Source: a virus
Length of the DNA: 20,421 bases
Direction: 5' to 3' (one strand)
IMG/VR virus record: IMGVR_UViG_3300010230_000023
Location: 1 to 20,421 of that record
A model generated the notes under the pieces. The model had not been told where the DNA came from, made no database searches, and worked only from the letters and a program-made list of their open reading frames with translations. This document shows, piece by piece, positions 1 to 6,486 of the stretch; position 1 is the first letter of the stretch; every line of letters begins with the position of its first letter. A program made the translations under genes and the position numbers.

Positions 1-49
1 TGCGAACATCGCCGCCCATGCGTGTTAAATCTTTAAGTGTTGATGCCAT
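1..49 (-). CDS. 5' start of a truncated phage gene
   Basis: The first 16 codons of a gene that runs off the left edge of the window, beginning MASTLKDLTRMGGDVR. The ATG is preceded by AGGA seven bases upstream, and it starts one base after the TGA stop of the 981-aa gene, so it continues the same operon. The piece is too short to assign a family. The junction closely resembles the one before the 981-aa gene. Confidence 0.7.
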   Translation of the reverse strand, partial: MASTLKDLTRMGGDVR

Positions 50-50
50 A

Positions 51-2996
51 TCAAAGTCCTAGCGCGTCTTTAAGACGCAGTGATGCCTCGTTCCACACGT
101 TCTGACGGTCAATACCCGATTCTCCCTCAACTTCGCCTGGAGGTCTATATGCAGACAAGGCTTGCTCAAGAGGGCTTCTATAAATACCAGTGATTGTAGG
201 TAGTCTCTTCTTGACGGGTGTTTTTGTCGGAACCTGAATGCCAATAGTTGGTGTTGGTGACGGTGTTTTTGTTGGCGTGGGTGACGATGTTGGTTCTACC
301 GTAGGTATTTCTGTAGGAACTACCGTAGGCGTTGGGCCTGTAGTTGGGGTTGGAGATGGCGTTGTTGGCCCCGTTGTAAAAATGCTTGTTGGTGTTGGTG
401 TTGTTGTTGTTTCTGTAGGGAAAAAAGTTGGCGTAGGAAAGTTTGTTGGAAATGTTGTAGCCGCTGCTGTTGGAGCAATCGATGGCGATGGTTGCAACAC
501 AGGCGATGGTTGCAACACAGGAGATGGCTGCAACACAGGAGATGGCTGCAACACAGGAGATGGCTGCAACACAGGAGATGGCTGCAACACAGGAGATGGC
601 TGCAACACAGGAGATGGCTGCAACACAGGAGATGGCTGTGCTGACGGTGACGGTTGAGCTGACGGTGACGGACTCGGAAATTGAAGAGGATTAGGCGTTG
701 GAGAAGGGCTTGGCGATGGCGACGGAAACGAAAACGGAAACGGACTAGGCGATGGAGAAGGGCTTGGCGACGGAAAAGCAAACGGGTTAGGCGTTGGCGT
801 TGGCGATGGCGATGGCGACGGAAAAGCAAACGGGTTAGGCGAAGGTGATGGACTAGGCGAAGGTAAAGGTGATGGCTGTGGCGATGGAGAAGGCGATGGA
901 AAAGGACTAGGTGACGGGGAAGGGCTAGGCGAAGGTGATGGAGATGGAGATGGTGATGGTGAAATACTTGGTGTTTCTGTTGGCGTAGAAGTGGGCTGTC
1001 TTGTTGGTGATGGAGAAGGTGATGGGCTTGGAGAAGGCTCAATTGTGGGTTCAATCGTAGGCTCAGTCGTAGGCTCAGTAGTCGGTTTTACTGTCGGAAC
1101 CGCAGTAGGAACTGTAGATGGTAATCTTGGAGGAACGAACGCAACAGTGTTTGTTTTGTTGTCTACAGCAACAGTTGATCCAGCAACAGGGTCATCCCCT
1201 TCGTAAGTCACAATTTTTGTAGAGCCTCTTTCGTCTATAACCAGGGCTTGATGAGTGGCGGGGGTTACATTGACAACAACATAATTTTGAGGCTTGTACT
1301 TTGTAAAATTACCTGTGTCATCAAATTCCGGTGCAGTCGGGCTTAGTTTTGCAAAATTGTTTACAGAATTATTGTTGTAATCAGCATCGTATTTGACTTG
1401 ACCCGTAACAGGGTCATATATAGCCATGTACAAACCGCCATCGGTTGCAAAATCTTGCGTGATGGGAGTTTGATAGTAAGTACGTCCCTGAGAATCTTTT
1501 ACTTCAACGATACGACCTTCGTGTCCTGGTAAAACATTTTTCAATTCTGAATATGCTTTGCCCGCTTCAGTCTCAAACCAATCTTTACCTGTAACTTGCT
1601 TGTAGGCCTCTAAAAAAGCATCCAGACTGTCCATGTTCTCTGGATTTTCTAGAATCTTTTGTGTTAACTCTCTGACAAAACTTTCATTTGATGCAGGACT
1701 AGAAAATCCGTATGAATTTGTGTACTCATCAAAAGACTTGGCAAGATTAGGATTTCTTTGAAGAATCTCTGTGAATCGTGGGTCATTAGCCGCAAATGCA
1801 AAACCAAGCCTTCCAGCACCTGTTGGCGCATCTGATGAAGGAAGAAAGTTGGGTAAGGCTTGTGCTGTTGATGCCTGCAAATAAACATCTTGCATGGCTT
1901 GCCGCACAATCGCTTGTTCTTCTGGGGTTAAGCCAGATTTCTCAAGAGTTTTAATTAAGTTGTCTCTTAAGTCTTCAACTGAATAACTGGGTTCTGTAGT
2001 AGGGGCAGCAGTGGGATGAGACGCTAACCAAGCATCCCTTGAATCTGTCAAAATTTTTGTAATTTGTTCGGGCGTCATTGTTTTGACGCTCTCTAACTCA
2101 GCAGCAGATGGCTCTCTTCCGTATATTTGCTGGAACAAACTTGTTGCTTGATCTGTTGTTGCTATAGGTTCTTGAGTTGGAGCTTGGGTTGGATCTTGAG
2201 TGGGTTCGGTAGTCGGTTCGGTAGTCGGTTCTGTTGTGGGTGTGGGTGCAGTAGTAGGTTGCGTTATGTATTGCCCCAAACTCGACATAATGGATTTAGC
2301 AATGGCATTGGGGTCACCACCTGTTGCCAATGCCGCTGCAACCGCATTACCAACCAACTGGCTGTCTAGTTGTTGACCTGTGATAGTTCCTACCGCAGAG
2401 ATAATTCCACGGGTAATAAAGTCTGCACCCTGACCTCCGCTGACTGCCGTGCTAACAAAAGAAGATGCTACGTTGTTAATGATGTTTCTGACAGAGGGGT
2501 CGTTGGATAAAGAATTAACAAAAGTGGGTAAACCTGTTTGGCTGATAATTCCTTGCGTAACAAGGTTCATTCCCACGTTGCGAATAGCTTGGTCAATAGG
2601 AACGCCCTGAATAACAGACGAACCTACTTGAGCAATAGCCATTCCTAACCATGTTGGAACACTTAATGAGCTTGCAATTGCTTGACCAATACCAGGCAAA
2701 AAATAAGAAGCAGCAAGACCTAAAATTATGTTAAGCGTGTTGTCTTGTGGTTTTGGGTCGTATACAGAAAAACCTTTTGAATTTCCATTTGAATCAAAAA
2801 GTTCAATTTGAGAACGATCTGTTACAGAGGTGGGAATAGATGAGGCTTGTTGCAAATATCCGCTTGAATCTGTGTAAACAATAACTCTTTTGCCGTTGAT
2901 AACACCATAACCTGTATAGCCATTTAGTTGGGAATTTCCATATTGGTCATCACCATAATTGGGAGTCATTTCTGATGGGTCAAAATACAGTGGCAT
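51..2996 (-). CDS. large virion-associated protein with mucin-like Thr-Pro/Ser-Pro repeats
   Basis: A 981-aa protein that I do not recognise as a named family. Residues 1-85 are polar and Tyr/Gly-rich. Residues about 86-245 are Ala/Gly/Ile-rich and amphipathic to hydrophobic (for example NIILGLAASYFLPGIG), as in proteins that touch membranes. A short TEPT repeat follows (about 249-277), then a mixed globular part (about 280-620) containing an IYGREPSAAELE stretch. About 310 residues (roughly 625-935) are almost wholly Pro, Ser and Thr: TEPT units, long SP runs, NPFAFPSP blocks and eight PVLQPS units. A charged tail ends in DALGL. The start has AGGAG six bases upstream and lies one base after the previous stop. 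An internal virion or DNA-ejection protein, or an extended fibre or surface protein, would fit its size and place. The role is inferred. Confidence 0.75.
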   Translation of the reverse strand: MPLYFDPSEMTPNYGDDQYGNSQLNGYTGYGVINGKRVIVYTDSSGYLQQASSIPTSVTDRSQIELFDSNGNSKGFSVYDPKPQDNTLNIILGLAASYFLPGIGQAIASSLSVPTWLGMAIAQVGSSVIQGVPIDQAIRNVGMNLVTQGIISQTGLPTFVNSLSNDPSVRNIINNVASSFVSTAVSGGQGADFITRGIISAVGTITGQQLDSQLVGNAVAAALATGGDPNAIAKSIMSSLGQYITQPTTAPTPTTEPTTEPTTEPTQDPTQAPTQEPIATTDQATSLFQQIYGREPSAAELESVKTMTPEQITKILTDSRDAWLASHPTAAPTTEPSYSVEDLRDNLIKTLEKSGLTPEEQAIVRQAMQDVYLQASTAQALPNFLPSSDAPTGAGRLGFAFAANDPRFTEILQRNPNLAKSFDEYTNSYGFSSPASNESFVRELTQKILENPENMDSLDAFLEAYKQVTGKDWFETEAGKAYSELKNVLPGHEGRIVEVKDSQGRTYYQTPITQDFATDGGLYMAIYDPVTGQVKYDADYNNNSVNNFAKLSPTAPEFDDTGNFTKYKPQNYVVVNVTPATHQALVIDERGSTKIVTYEGDDPVAGSTVAVDNKTNTVAFVPPRLPSTVPTAVPTVKPTTEPTTEPTIEPTIEPSPSPSPSPSPTRQPTSTPTETPSISPSPSPSPSPSPSPSPSPSPFPSPSPSPQPSPLPSPSPSPSPNPFAFPSPSPSPTPTPNPFAFPSPSPSPSPSPFPFSFPSPSPSPSPTPNPLQFPSPSPSAQPSPSAQPSPVLQPSPVLQPSPVLQPSPVLQPSPVLQPSPVLQPSPVLQPSPVLQPSPSIAPTAAATTFPTNFPTPTFFPTETTTTPTPTSIFTTGPTTPSPTPTTGPTPTVVPTEIPTVEPTSSPTPTKTPSPTPTIGIQVPTKTPVKKRLPTITGIYRSPLEQALSAYRPPGEVEGESGIDRQNVWNEASLRLKDALGL
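487..630 (-). repeat. eight tandem 18-bp repeats (PVLQPS units)
   Basis: Eight head-to-tail copies of an 18-bp unit, read on the plus strand as GATGGCTGCAACACAGGA. Copies 3-8 are identical and copies 1-2 differ by one or two bases. The unit is a multiple of three, so gain or loss of copies would keep the 981-aa reading frame open. Each copy encodes PVLQPS. Identical neighbouring copies suggest recent expansion by slippage or recombination. Confidence 0.95.
631..1035 (-). repeat. hexamer-based Ser-Pro repeat tract
   Basis: Irregular 6-bp units (GGCGAT, GGTGAT, GGAGAA and variants on the plus strand) encode long Ser-Pro dipeptide runs, broken by NPFAFPSP, FPFSFPSP and NPLQFPSP blocks. The third-base variety shows an older or more diverged array than the neighbouring 18-bp repeat. 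It lies within the 981-aa gene and stays in frame. Boundaries are approximate. Confidence 0.85.
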
Positions 2997-2997
2997 A

Positions 2998-3336
2998 TCA
3001 AACTCCTAACGCTGACGCTATCTGTTGGTGAATGGTCTGGTGAACACCAATCCAATCATAGAAACTGTTCTCTACATTCCAATCTGCTTCCAGCAATTGA
3101 AACGGGTTATCCAGATTCAAAATGCTTGCCAGTGACTCATGCTCTTGGTTATGCACAAACAGCCAATCATCCAAGTTGGAAGGGTCTGCGTCTGTGATGG
3201 GGTATTTGGGATAGAGGATATTTTGGTCAGCAAGAATCTGGTGGAATAGCCTGTGCTGTACGCCGTTCTCAAACAAAAACTCGCCCAGGCTGTCTTTGTT
3301 TCCAAACTCCACGTATGACAAGGCCTCCATGTTCAT
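2998..3336 (-). CDS. hypothetical 112-aa phage protein
   Basis: I chose the ATG that overlaps the glycosyltransferase stop as ATGA, giving 112 aa (MNMEALSYVEF...). A longer reading from further upstream would lie inside the glycosyltransferase gene. The protein is acidic, rich in Leu, His and aromatic residues, and probably helical, with paired HNQEHESLASIL and HQTIHQQIASAL motifs that look like an internal repeat. No catalytic motif or signal peptide is visible. It sits between the glycosyltransferase and the 981-aa gene, and its last codons carry the ribosome-binding site of the latter. The function is unknown. Confidence 0.8.
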   Translation of the reverse strand: MNMEALSYVEFGNKDSLGEFLFENGVQHRLFHQILADQNILYPKYPITDADPSNLDDWLFVHNQEHESLASILNLDNPFQLLEADWNVENSFYDWIGVHQTIHQQIASALGV

Positions 3337-4076
3337 GCAACAACCTCTAAGGGTTTGTGCGTAACGATGTCGTACTTGGCAGACTTGCACCACACACGGA
3401 TGAAGTTGCACACCATGCGCTCTTCACATGTTGGGCACTTCTTGTTGTTGTGTACATTGTTCTTGCCGTGGTTTCGGTAGTAGTACAGCACTTTAGGATA
3501 ACGTGAAATGGGAAACTTTTCTGCAATTTGCATGAACAAATCACCGTCTTCACAGGCGCTGATGAGCTTGTCGTTGTAGCCTTCAATGTGCTTCATAACC
3601 TCACGGCGGTACATTCCCAGATGTTTCCATCCGTGTTGGTGCAACTGGTTCACATCGTAGTTCTTGCTGGCAGAGTAAAGCTCAATGTTGGAGTCAGAAT
3701 CTATCTGAGCAAGGTCTGTGTAGATGAGCATGACTTCAGGGAGCCTGGCAAACTCGTACACCATCTCTTCCAGCGCCCACCTCTCCAGCATGTCATCGTT
3801 GTCAAAGTGGCAGATAAGGTCACCTGTGCTGAGTTCGTAGGCACGTTTCCTGTTTTTGACAATGCCTAAGTTTTTCTCGTTGCGGTAGACCTTGATGCGG
3901 GTATCTGACTCTGCAAGTTTAGAGACAAGCTCATAGGTTCCATCTGTTGAGCAATCGTCAACAAATACAAGTTCCCAATTTATATAGCTCTGTGCTTTTA
4001 CGCTGTCTATTGCGTACTTCACAAACTGGACAGACTGGTAACCTAGCATCAACAGAGAAACCAACGGTCTGTTCAT
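3333..4076 (-). CDS. family 2 glycosyltransferase (GT-A fold)
   Basis: A 247-aa protein with the marks of a GT2 nucleotide-sugar transferase. The N-terminal strand PLVSLLMLGYQSV leads to the nucleotide-binding FVDDCSTDGT (38-47), a DND-D metal site in CHFDNDDM (89-96), and the acceptor-side motif CEDGDLFMQIAE (175-186), where the ED pair is the usual catalytic-base region. There is no membrane segment, so it should be cytosolic. The C-terminus adds a KCPTCEER segment and two more cysteines, possibly a small metal knuckle. Its start overlaps the membrane-protein stop as ATGA, and its own stop overlaps the next start the same way. Donor and acceptor sugars cannot be read from the sequence. Possible targets are virion proteins, host surface polymers or the host receptor. 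Confidence 0.9.
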   Translation of the reverse strand: MNRPLVSLLMLGYQSVQFVKYAIDSVKAQSYINWELVFVDDCSTDGTYELVSKLAESDTRIKVYRNEKNLGIVKNRKRAYELSTGDLICHFDNDDMLERWALEEMVYEFARLPEVMLIYTDLAQIDSDSNIELYSASKNYDVNQLHQHGWKHLGMYRREVMKHIEGYNDKLISACEDGDLFMQIAEKFPISRYPKVLYYYRNHGKNNVHNNKKCPTCEERMVCNFIRVWCKSAKYDIVTHKPLEVVA

Positions 4077-4297
4077 GGTTTATCAGCCTTGCTGTCTAAC
4101 TTGTTGAAGATTTGCTTGCAGATGTCTTTCAGCTCGTCAATATCTCTGCGGTAATCGTCTTTGGAGACATACTCATGGGGCAGTTTACGAACGTCACCAT
4201 CCAAGCGTTCTATGGCTTTTGTGATGTTGTTTAACACCCAACCGCCAAAGAATGCGGCAAGGCCTACTACGATGTTAAAGATTGATTGTGTATCCAT
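4073..4297 (-). CDS. small one-pass membrane protein
   Basis: A 74-aa protein. The ATG one base after the preceding fibre stop (TAACATG) is preferred, because an upstream extension would be read from inside the fibre gene in another frame and has odd composition. An N-terminal hydrophobic helix (about 4-22, SIFNIVVGLAAFFGGWVL) is followed by a charged helical tail with YVSKDDYRRDIDEL and heptad-like spacing. This fits a membrane anchor with a cytoplasmic or periplasmic coiled coil. Small phage proteins of this shape are often found near lysis genes, but no endolysin or spanin partner is seen here. Overlap with the glycosyltransferase suggests coupled translation. Confidence 0.8.
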   Translation of the reverse strand: MDTQSIFNIVVGLAAFFGGWVLNNITKAIERLDGDVRKLPHEYVSKDDYRRDIDELKDICKQIFNKLDSKADKP

Positions 4298-4298
4298 G

Positions 4299-5330
4299 TT
4301 AGACAGCGTAGTAAGGGATTTTGACAATTGTACCGTTGAGGTCAAAGTTAATGTAACCTGCGGGAACAAGTGGGAGGCTGGATGTTGCAAACGTAGCAGA
4401 GGCGCTAGTCGTTGCTGTGTGATTGGTTGTTTGGACGTTGATAGTGCCGGTACTGATAGTGACATTAGAGAGCGTCAAATTACCGACAGTCGAGGTTGTA
4501 GAACCTAACGTCAATGTGGCATTACCCAATGTTGTCGTGCTGTTGGCAAGATAACTATTGGGAAACGTGGCAGAAACAGACGCAATGTTGGCGTTTGTGA
4601 GCGTGAGGTTACCTACTGTTGTAGTGGCAGAGCCTAGCGTGATGGTAGCGTTGCCTAGTGTGGCTGTGCTATTTGCCAGAAAAATGTTGGGGAATGCCAC
4701 CGCAACAGATGTGATATTGGCGTTGGCAAACGTGCCGTTAGTGAACGCTACGCTGTTGATTGTCCCGCCAGTGATGGTGACGTTGGCACTGGTCAAGTTG
4801 CCCGACAGCGTGGCTGTGACAGTGCCTCCTGTAATAGCAACAGCGTTAGCATCTTGCGTTGCCATTGTGCCCAGGCCGGTGACGTTGGCAACAGGTACGC
4901 TGGCAAGGCTGATAGTCACGTTGCTGGTGAGCGCACCACCACCGGACAATAAGCCCCCTGCAAGCACGTTAATGGTGTTTGCAACAGCACCAGACACGTT
5001 TGCCACCGGAATAGTGGTGGAGGCAGTCACGCCAGCCGTGTTGTTGCTGTACATGTACCCTGTGAGGGTAGTAACAGTCAGGCCAGAAATAATGCTGGTG
5101 TCCCCGCCATCTATCTTTTGCCAGACAGAACCGTTGAAACAAGCAAGGTCACCGACACCCCAAAGTGTTTGACCGTCAAGATTTGTACTGCCAGCTACGG
5201 AAACTACGTAGTAATCCCCTTTCAGGCCAACACCAGACACAAGTGTAGGGGTGTTGGTAGAAGCATTCCACGTGCCCTTGTAATTAAGCGCACCGATGTA
5301 GTTGGCAATAGAGCTGACGGTTTTTAACAT
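4299..5330 (-). CDS. tail-fibre-like protein with 43-residue tandem repeats
   Basis: A 343-aa protein dominated by Thr, Asn, Ala, Ser and Gly, as in beta-rich trimeric phage fibres. Residues 35-72 contain GDYYVVSVAG and ALACFNGSVWQKID-like text common in fibre N-terminal parts. The middle holds repeated (T/A)NVTI(T/S)GGT strands. Residues 204-246 and 247-289 are tandem 43-residue repeats, identical at 32 positions. The C-terminus (about 320-343) is different: YINFDLNGTIVKIPYYAV may be a small cap. The start overlaps the upstream stop as TAATG. It probably contributes to host adsorption. Confidence 0.75.
   Translation of the reverse strand: MLKTVSSIANYIGALNYKGTWNASTNTPTLVSGVGLKGDYYVVSVAGSTNLDGQTLWGVGDLACFNGSVWQKIDGGDTSIISGLTVTTLTGYMYSNNTAGVTASTTIPVANVSGAVANTINVLAGGLLSGGGALTSNVTISLASVPVANVTGLGTMATQDANAVAITGGTVTATLSGNLTSANVTITGGTINSVAFTNGTFANANITSVAVAFPNIFLANSTATLGNATITLGSATTTVGNLTLTNANIASVSATFPNSYLANSTTTLGNATLTLGSTTSTVGNLTLSNVTISTGTINVQTTNHTATTSASATFATSSLPLVPAGYINFDLNGTIVKIPYYAV
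4464..4721 (-). repeat. two 43-codon tandem repeats in fibre gene
   Basis: Two adjacent 129-bp units encode ANITSVAVAFPN...LTLTN and ANIASVSATFPN...LTLSN, with 32 of 43 residues the same. A related LGN-T-VGNLTLTNVTIS module occurs near the N-terminus of the S74 fibre (residues 27-56), so the module is shared between two proteins of this genome. Confidence 0.85.
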
Positions 5331-5662
5331 TACTGACCGCCTCCAGGCGTGATGTACACCACCGCTGTACTTGTGCTGGTGATACCAGTGAAGTAAGCGT
5401 TAGGGGTGAACGTCAAGATTTCGTCAGTACCGGCAAGCAGGGGAATTGCTGGCGCAGTGCTGACCACCGTAGTGGCGTTGGCAGTGGCGTTGGCAGCAGT
5501 TGAGCCTATACCCAGAAAAACGGTTACAGAACCGGAGTTAAGGATGCGGTACTGGCTGCCACCCAATGTGCTGGAAACGGCCTGTACGGGCGTAGGGGGC
5601 GTGGTAATGACACCGGTGAAAGTGACAGTGTTGCCTGTGGGGGTAAACGCTTGTGTACTCAT
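5330..5662 (-). CDS. small Thr/Ala-rich structural protein
   Basis: A 110-aa protein starting MSTQAFTPTGNTVTF, rich in Thr, Ala and Ser with alternating hydrophobic positions. It is probably a single beta-sandwich, with QYRILNSGSVTVFLGIG and a terminal VVYITPGGGQ. Its start overlaps the preceding stop as ATGA and its stop overlaps the next start as TAATG. Lying between small tail genes and a fibre gene, it is most likely a minor virion or decoration protein. No specific family is recognised. Confidence 0.75.
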   Translation of the reverse strand: MSTQAFTPTGNTVTFTGVITTPPTPVQAVSSTLGGSQYRILNSGSVTVFLGIGSTAANATANATTVVSTAPAIPLLAGTDEILTFTPNAYFTGITSTSTAVVYITPGGGQ

Positions 5663-5991
5663 GCAGTCACCCAGGGCAGTGCAGGCGACACTATTGGTGG
5701 ATTGATCTGATTGTTAATCTGAGTCTGCACTGCTGTTTCAGCAGAGGCTTGGTCAACACCAGAAGACCAGCACCAGTTCAACACATCTTGCTGTGTGAGT
5801 TGGTTGTAGAGCACAAACGCACCACCTGTGTAGGTGAAAGAGCAAGTAGAGTAGACGTTACCTGTGTAGGTTGTGCCACTCTGTTCTTGCGTGCCTGTAC
5901 ATGACCAGTGTGCGGTCACAACAACATTGGTTTGTCCTTCTGCTTGGGGGAGGCAGTCAAGTTGAGAGATATTCCAGACGATAGTAGTCAT
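5659..5991 (-). CDS. small conserved phage protein, resembles DUF7936
   Basis: A 110-aa protein. The pattern of an N-terminal IVWNISQLDCLPQAEG, a central VVTAHWSCTGTQ strand, LTQQDVLNW, and a C-terminal INPPIVSPALPWVTA matches my memory of the small DUF7936-type proteins found beside tail genes in many phages. Their role is unknown. Five cysteines (in LDCLP, WSCTG, YSTCSF and WCWSS) are unusual for so small a phage protein. AGGA sits five bases before the ATG, and the stop overlaps the next gene as ATGA. Confidence 0.75.
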   Translation of the reverse strand: MTTIVWNISQLDCLPQAEGQTNVVVTAHWSCTGTQEQSGTTYTGNVYSTCSFTYTGGAFVLYNQLTQQDVLNWCWSSGVDQASAETAVQTQINNQINPPIVSPALPWVTA

Positions 5992-6000
5992 GCTTTTCCT

Positions 6001-6486
6001 TTAAAACTGTTTGGCAAATTTGCCGTGATGTAATGCTCGTGCTTCATCAGCGACAAGCCCTGCTAATTCCAAGTCTTTGAAGTAACCAATAATCTTGGAT
6101 TTACCATTGACGCATAACCTGACAAGCCATGCTTTACTATGATTGTGCCAACTTACTCCTCGAAAGCCTGATGTATTGTTCTTGCACATAGACTTGTTGT
6201 ATTGGTTTTCGCTTCTAGTGGCTTCACGCAAGTTCTCAAGGCGGTTGTCTTGTCTGTCACCATTGATATGGTCAATCTCTTTTGGCAAGTAACCATGCTC
6301 AAGCAAAAAAATCAAGCGGTGAACCTTGTGAGGCTTATTCATCCAAGTGACATGACGATATCCAGTAGGATGGATTGAGCCAACTTCCTTGCCAACAAGA
6401 TATTGCTTGTTAGGGTGCATGACTTTCTTCCAATACAAATGACCATTCTTGTGGTCAAAGTATTCTGCTACTAGGGCTTGATTCAT
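6001..6486 (-). CDS. HNH homing-type endonuclease with AP2-like DNA-binding domain
   Basis: A 161-aa protein. The HNH core is VHRLIFLLEHG...EIDHINGDRQDNRLENLR (about 55-87), with His56, Asp72-His73 and Asn81/Asn85 in the expected places. Residues 104-158 (TSGFRGVSWHNHSKAW, then SKIIGYFKDLELAGLVADEA) match the AP2-like DNA-binding domain common in phage HNH proteins. Such proteins nick or cut DNA and spread as free-standing mobile genes. The start overlaps the fibre stop as ATGA, so it rides on fibre expression. No intron or split gene is apparent next to it. Both halves look intact. Confidence 0.92.
   Translation of the reverse strand: MNQALVAEYFDHKNGHLYWKKVMHPNKQYLVGKEVGSIHPTGYRHVTWMNKPHKVHRLIFLLEHGYLPKEIDHINGDRQDNRLENLREATRSENQYNKSMCKNNTSGFRGVSWHNHSKAWLVRLCVNGKSKIIGYFKDLELAGLVADEARALHHGKFAKQF

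Noticed and set aside
487-630. Possible CRISPR array
   Set aside because: The 18-bp units are contiguous, without spacers, and are in frame within a coding gene.
238-657. Plus-strand open frame rich in Gly, Val and Asp
   Set aside because: It is the antisense of the Pro/Thr-rich tract; the repeats alone keep it open and there is no ribosome site or operon partner.
4298-4465. Upstream extension of the small membrane protein
   Set aside because: It would be read out of frame inside the fibre gene; the ATG just after the fibre stop fits the operon pattern.
4558-5172. Plus-strand 204-codon frame opposite the second fibre
   Set aside because: Antisense of repeated Thr/Asn codons, with Val/Pro/Ala-rich nonsense-like composition and no coupling to any plus-strand gene.
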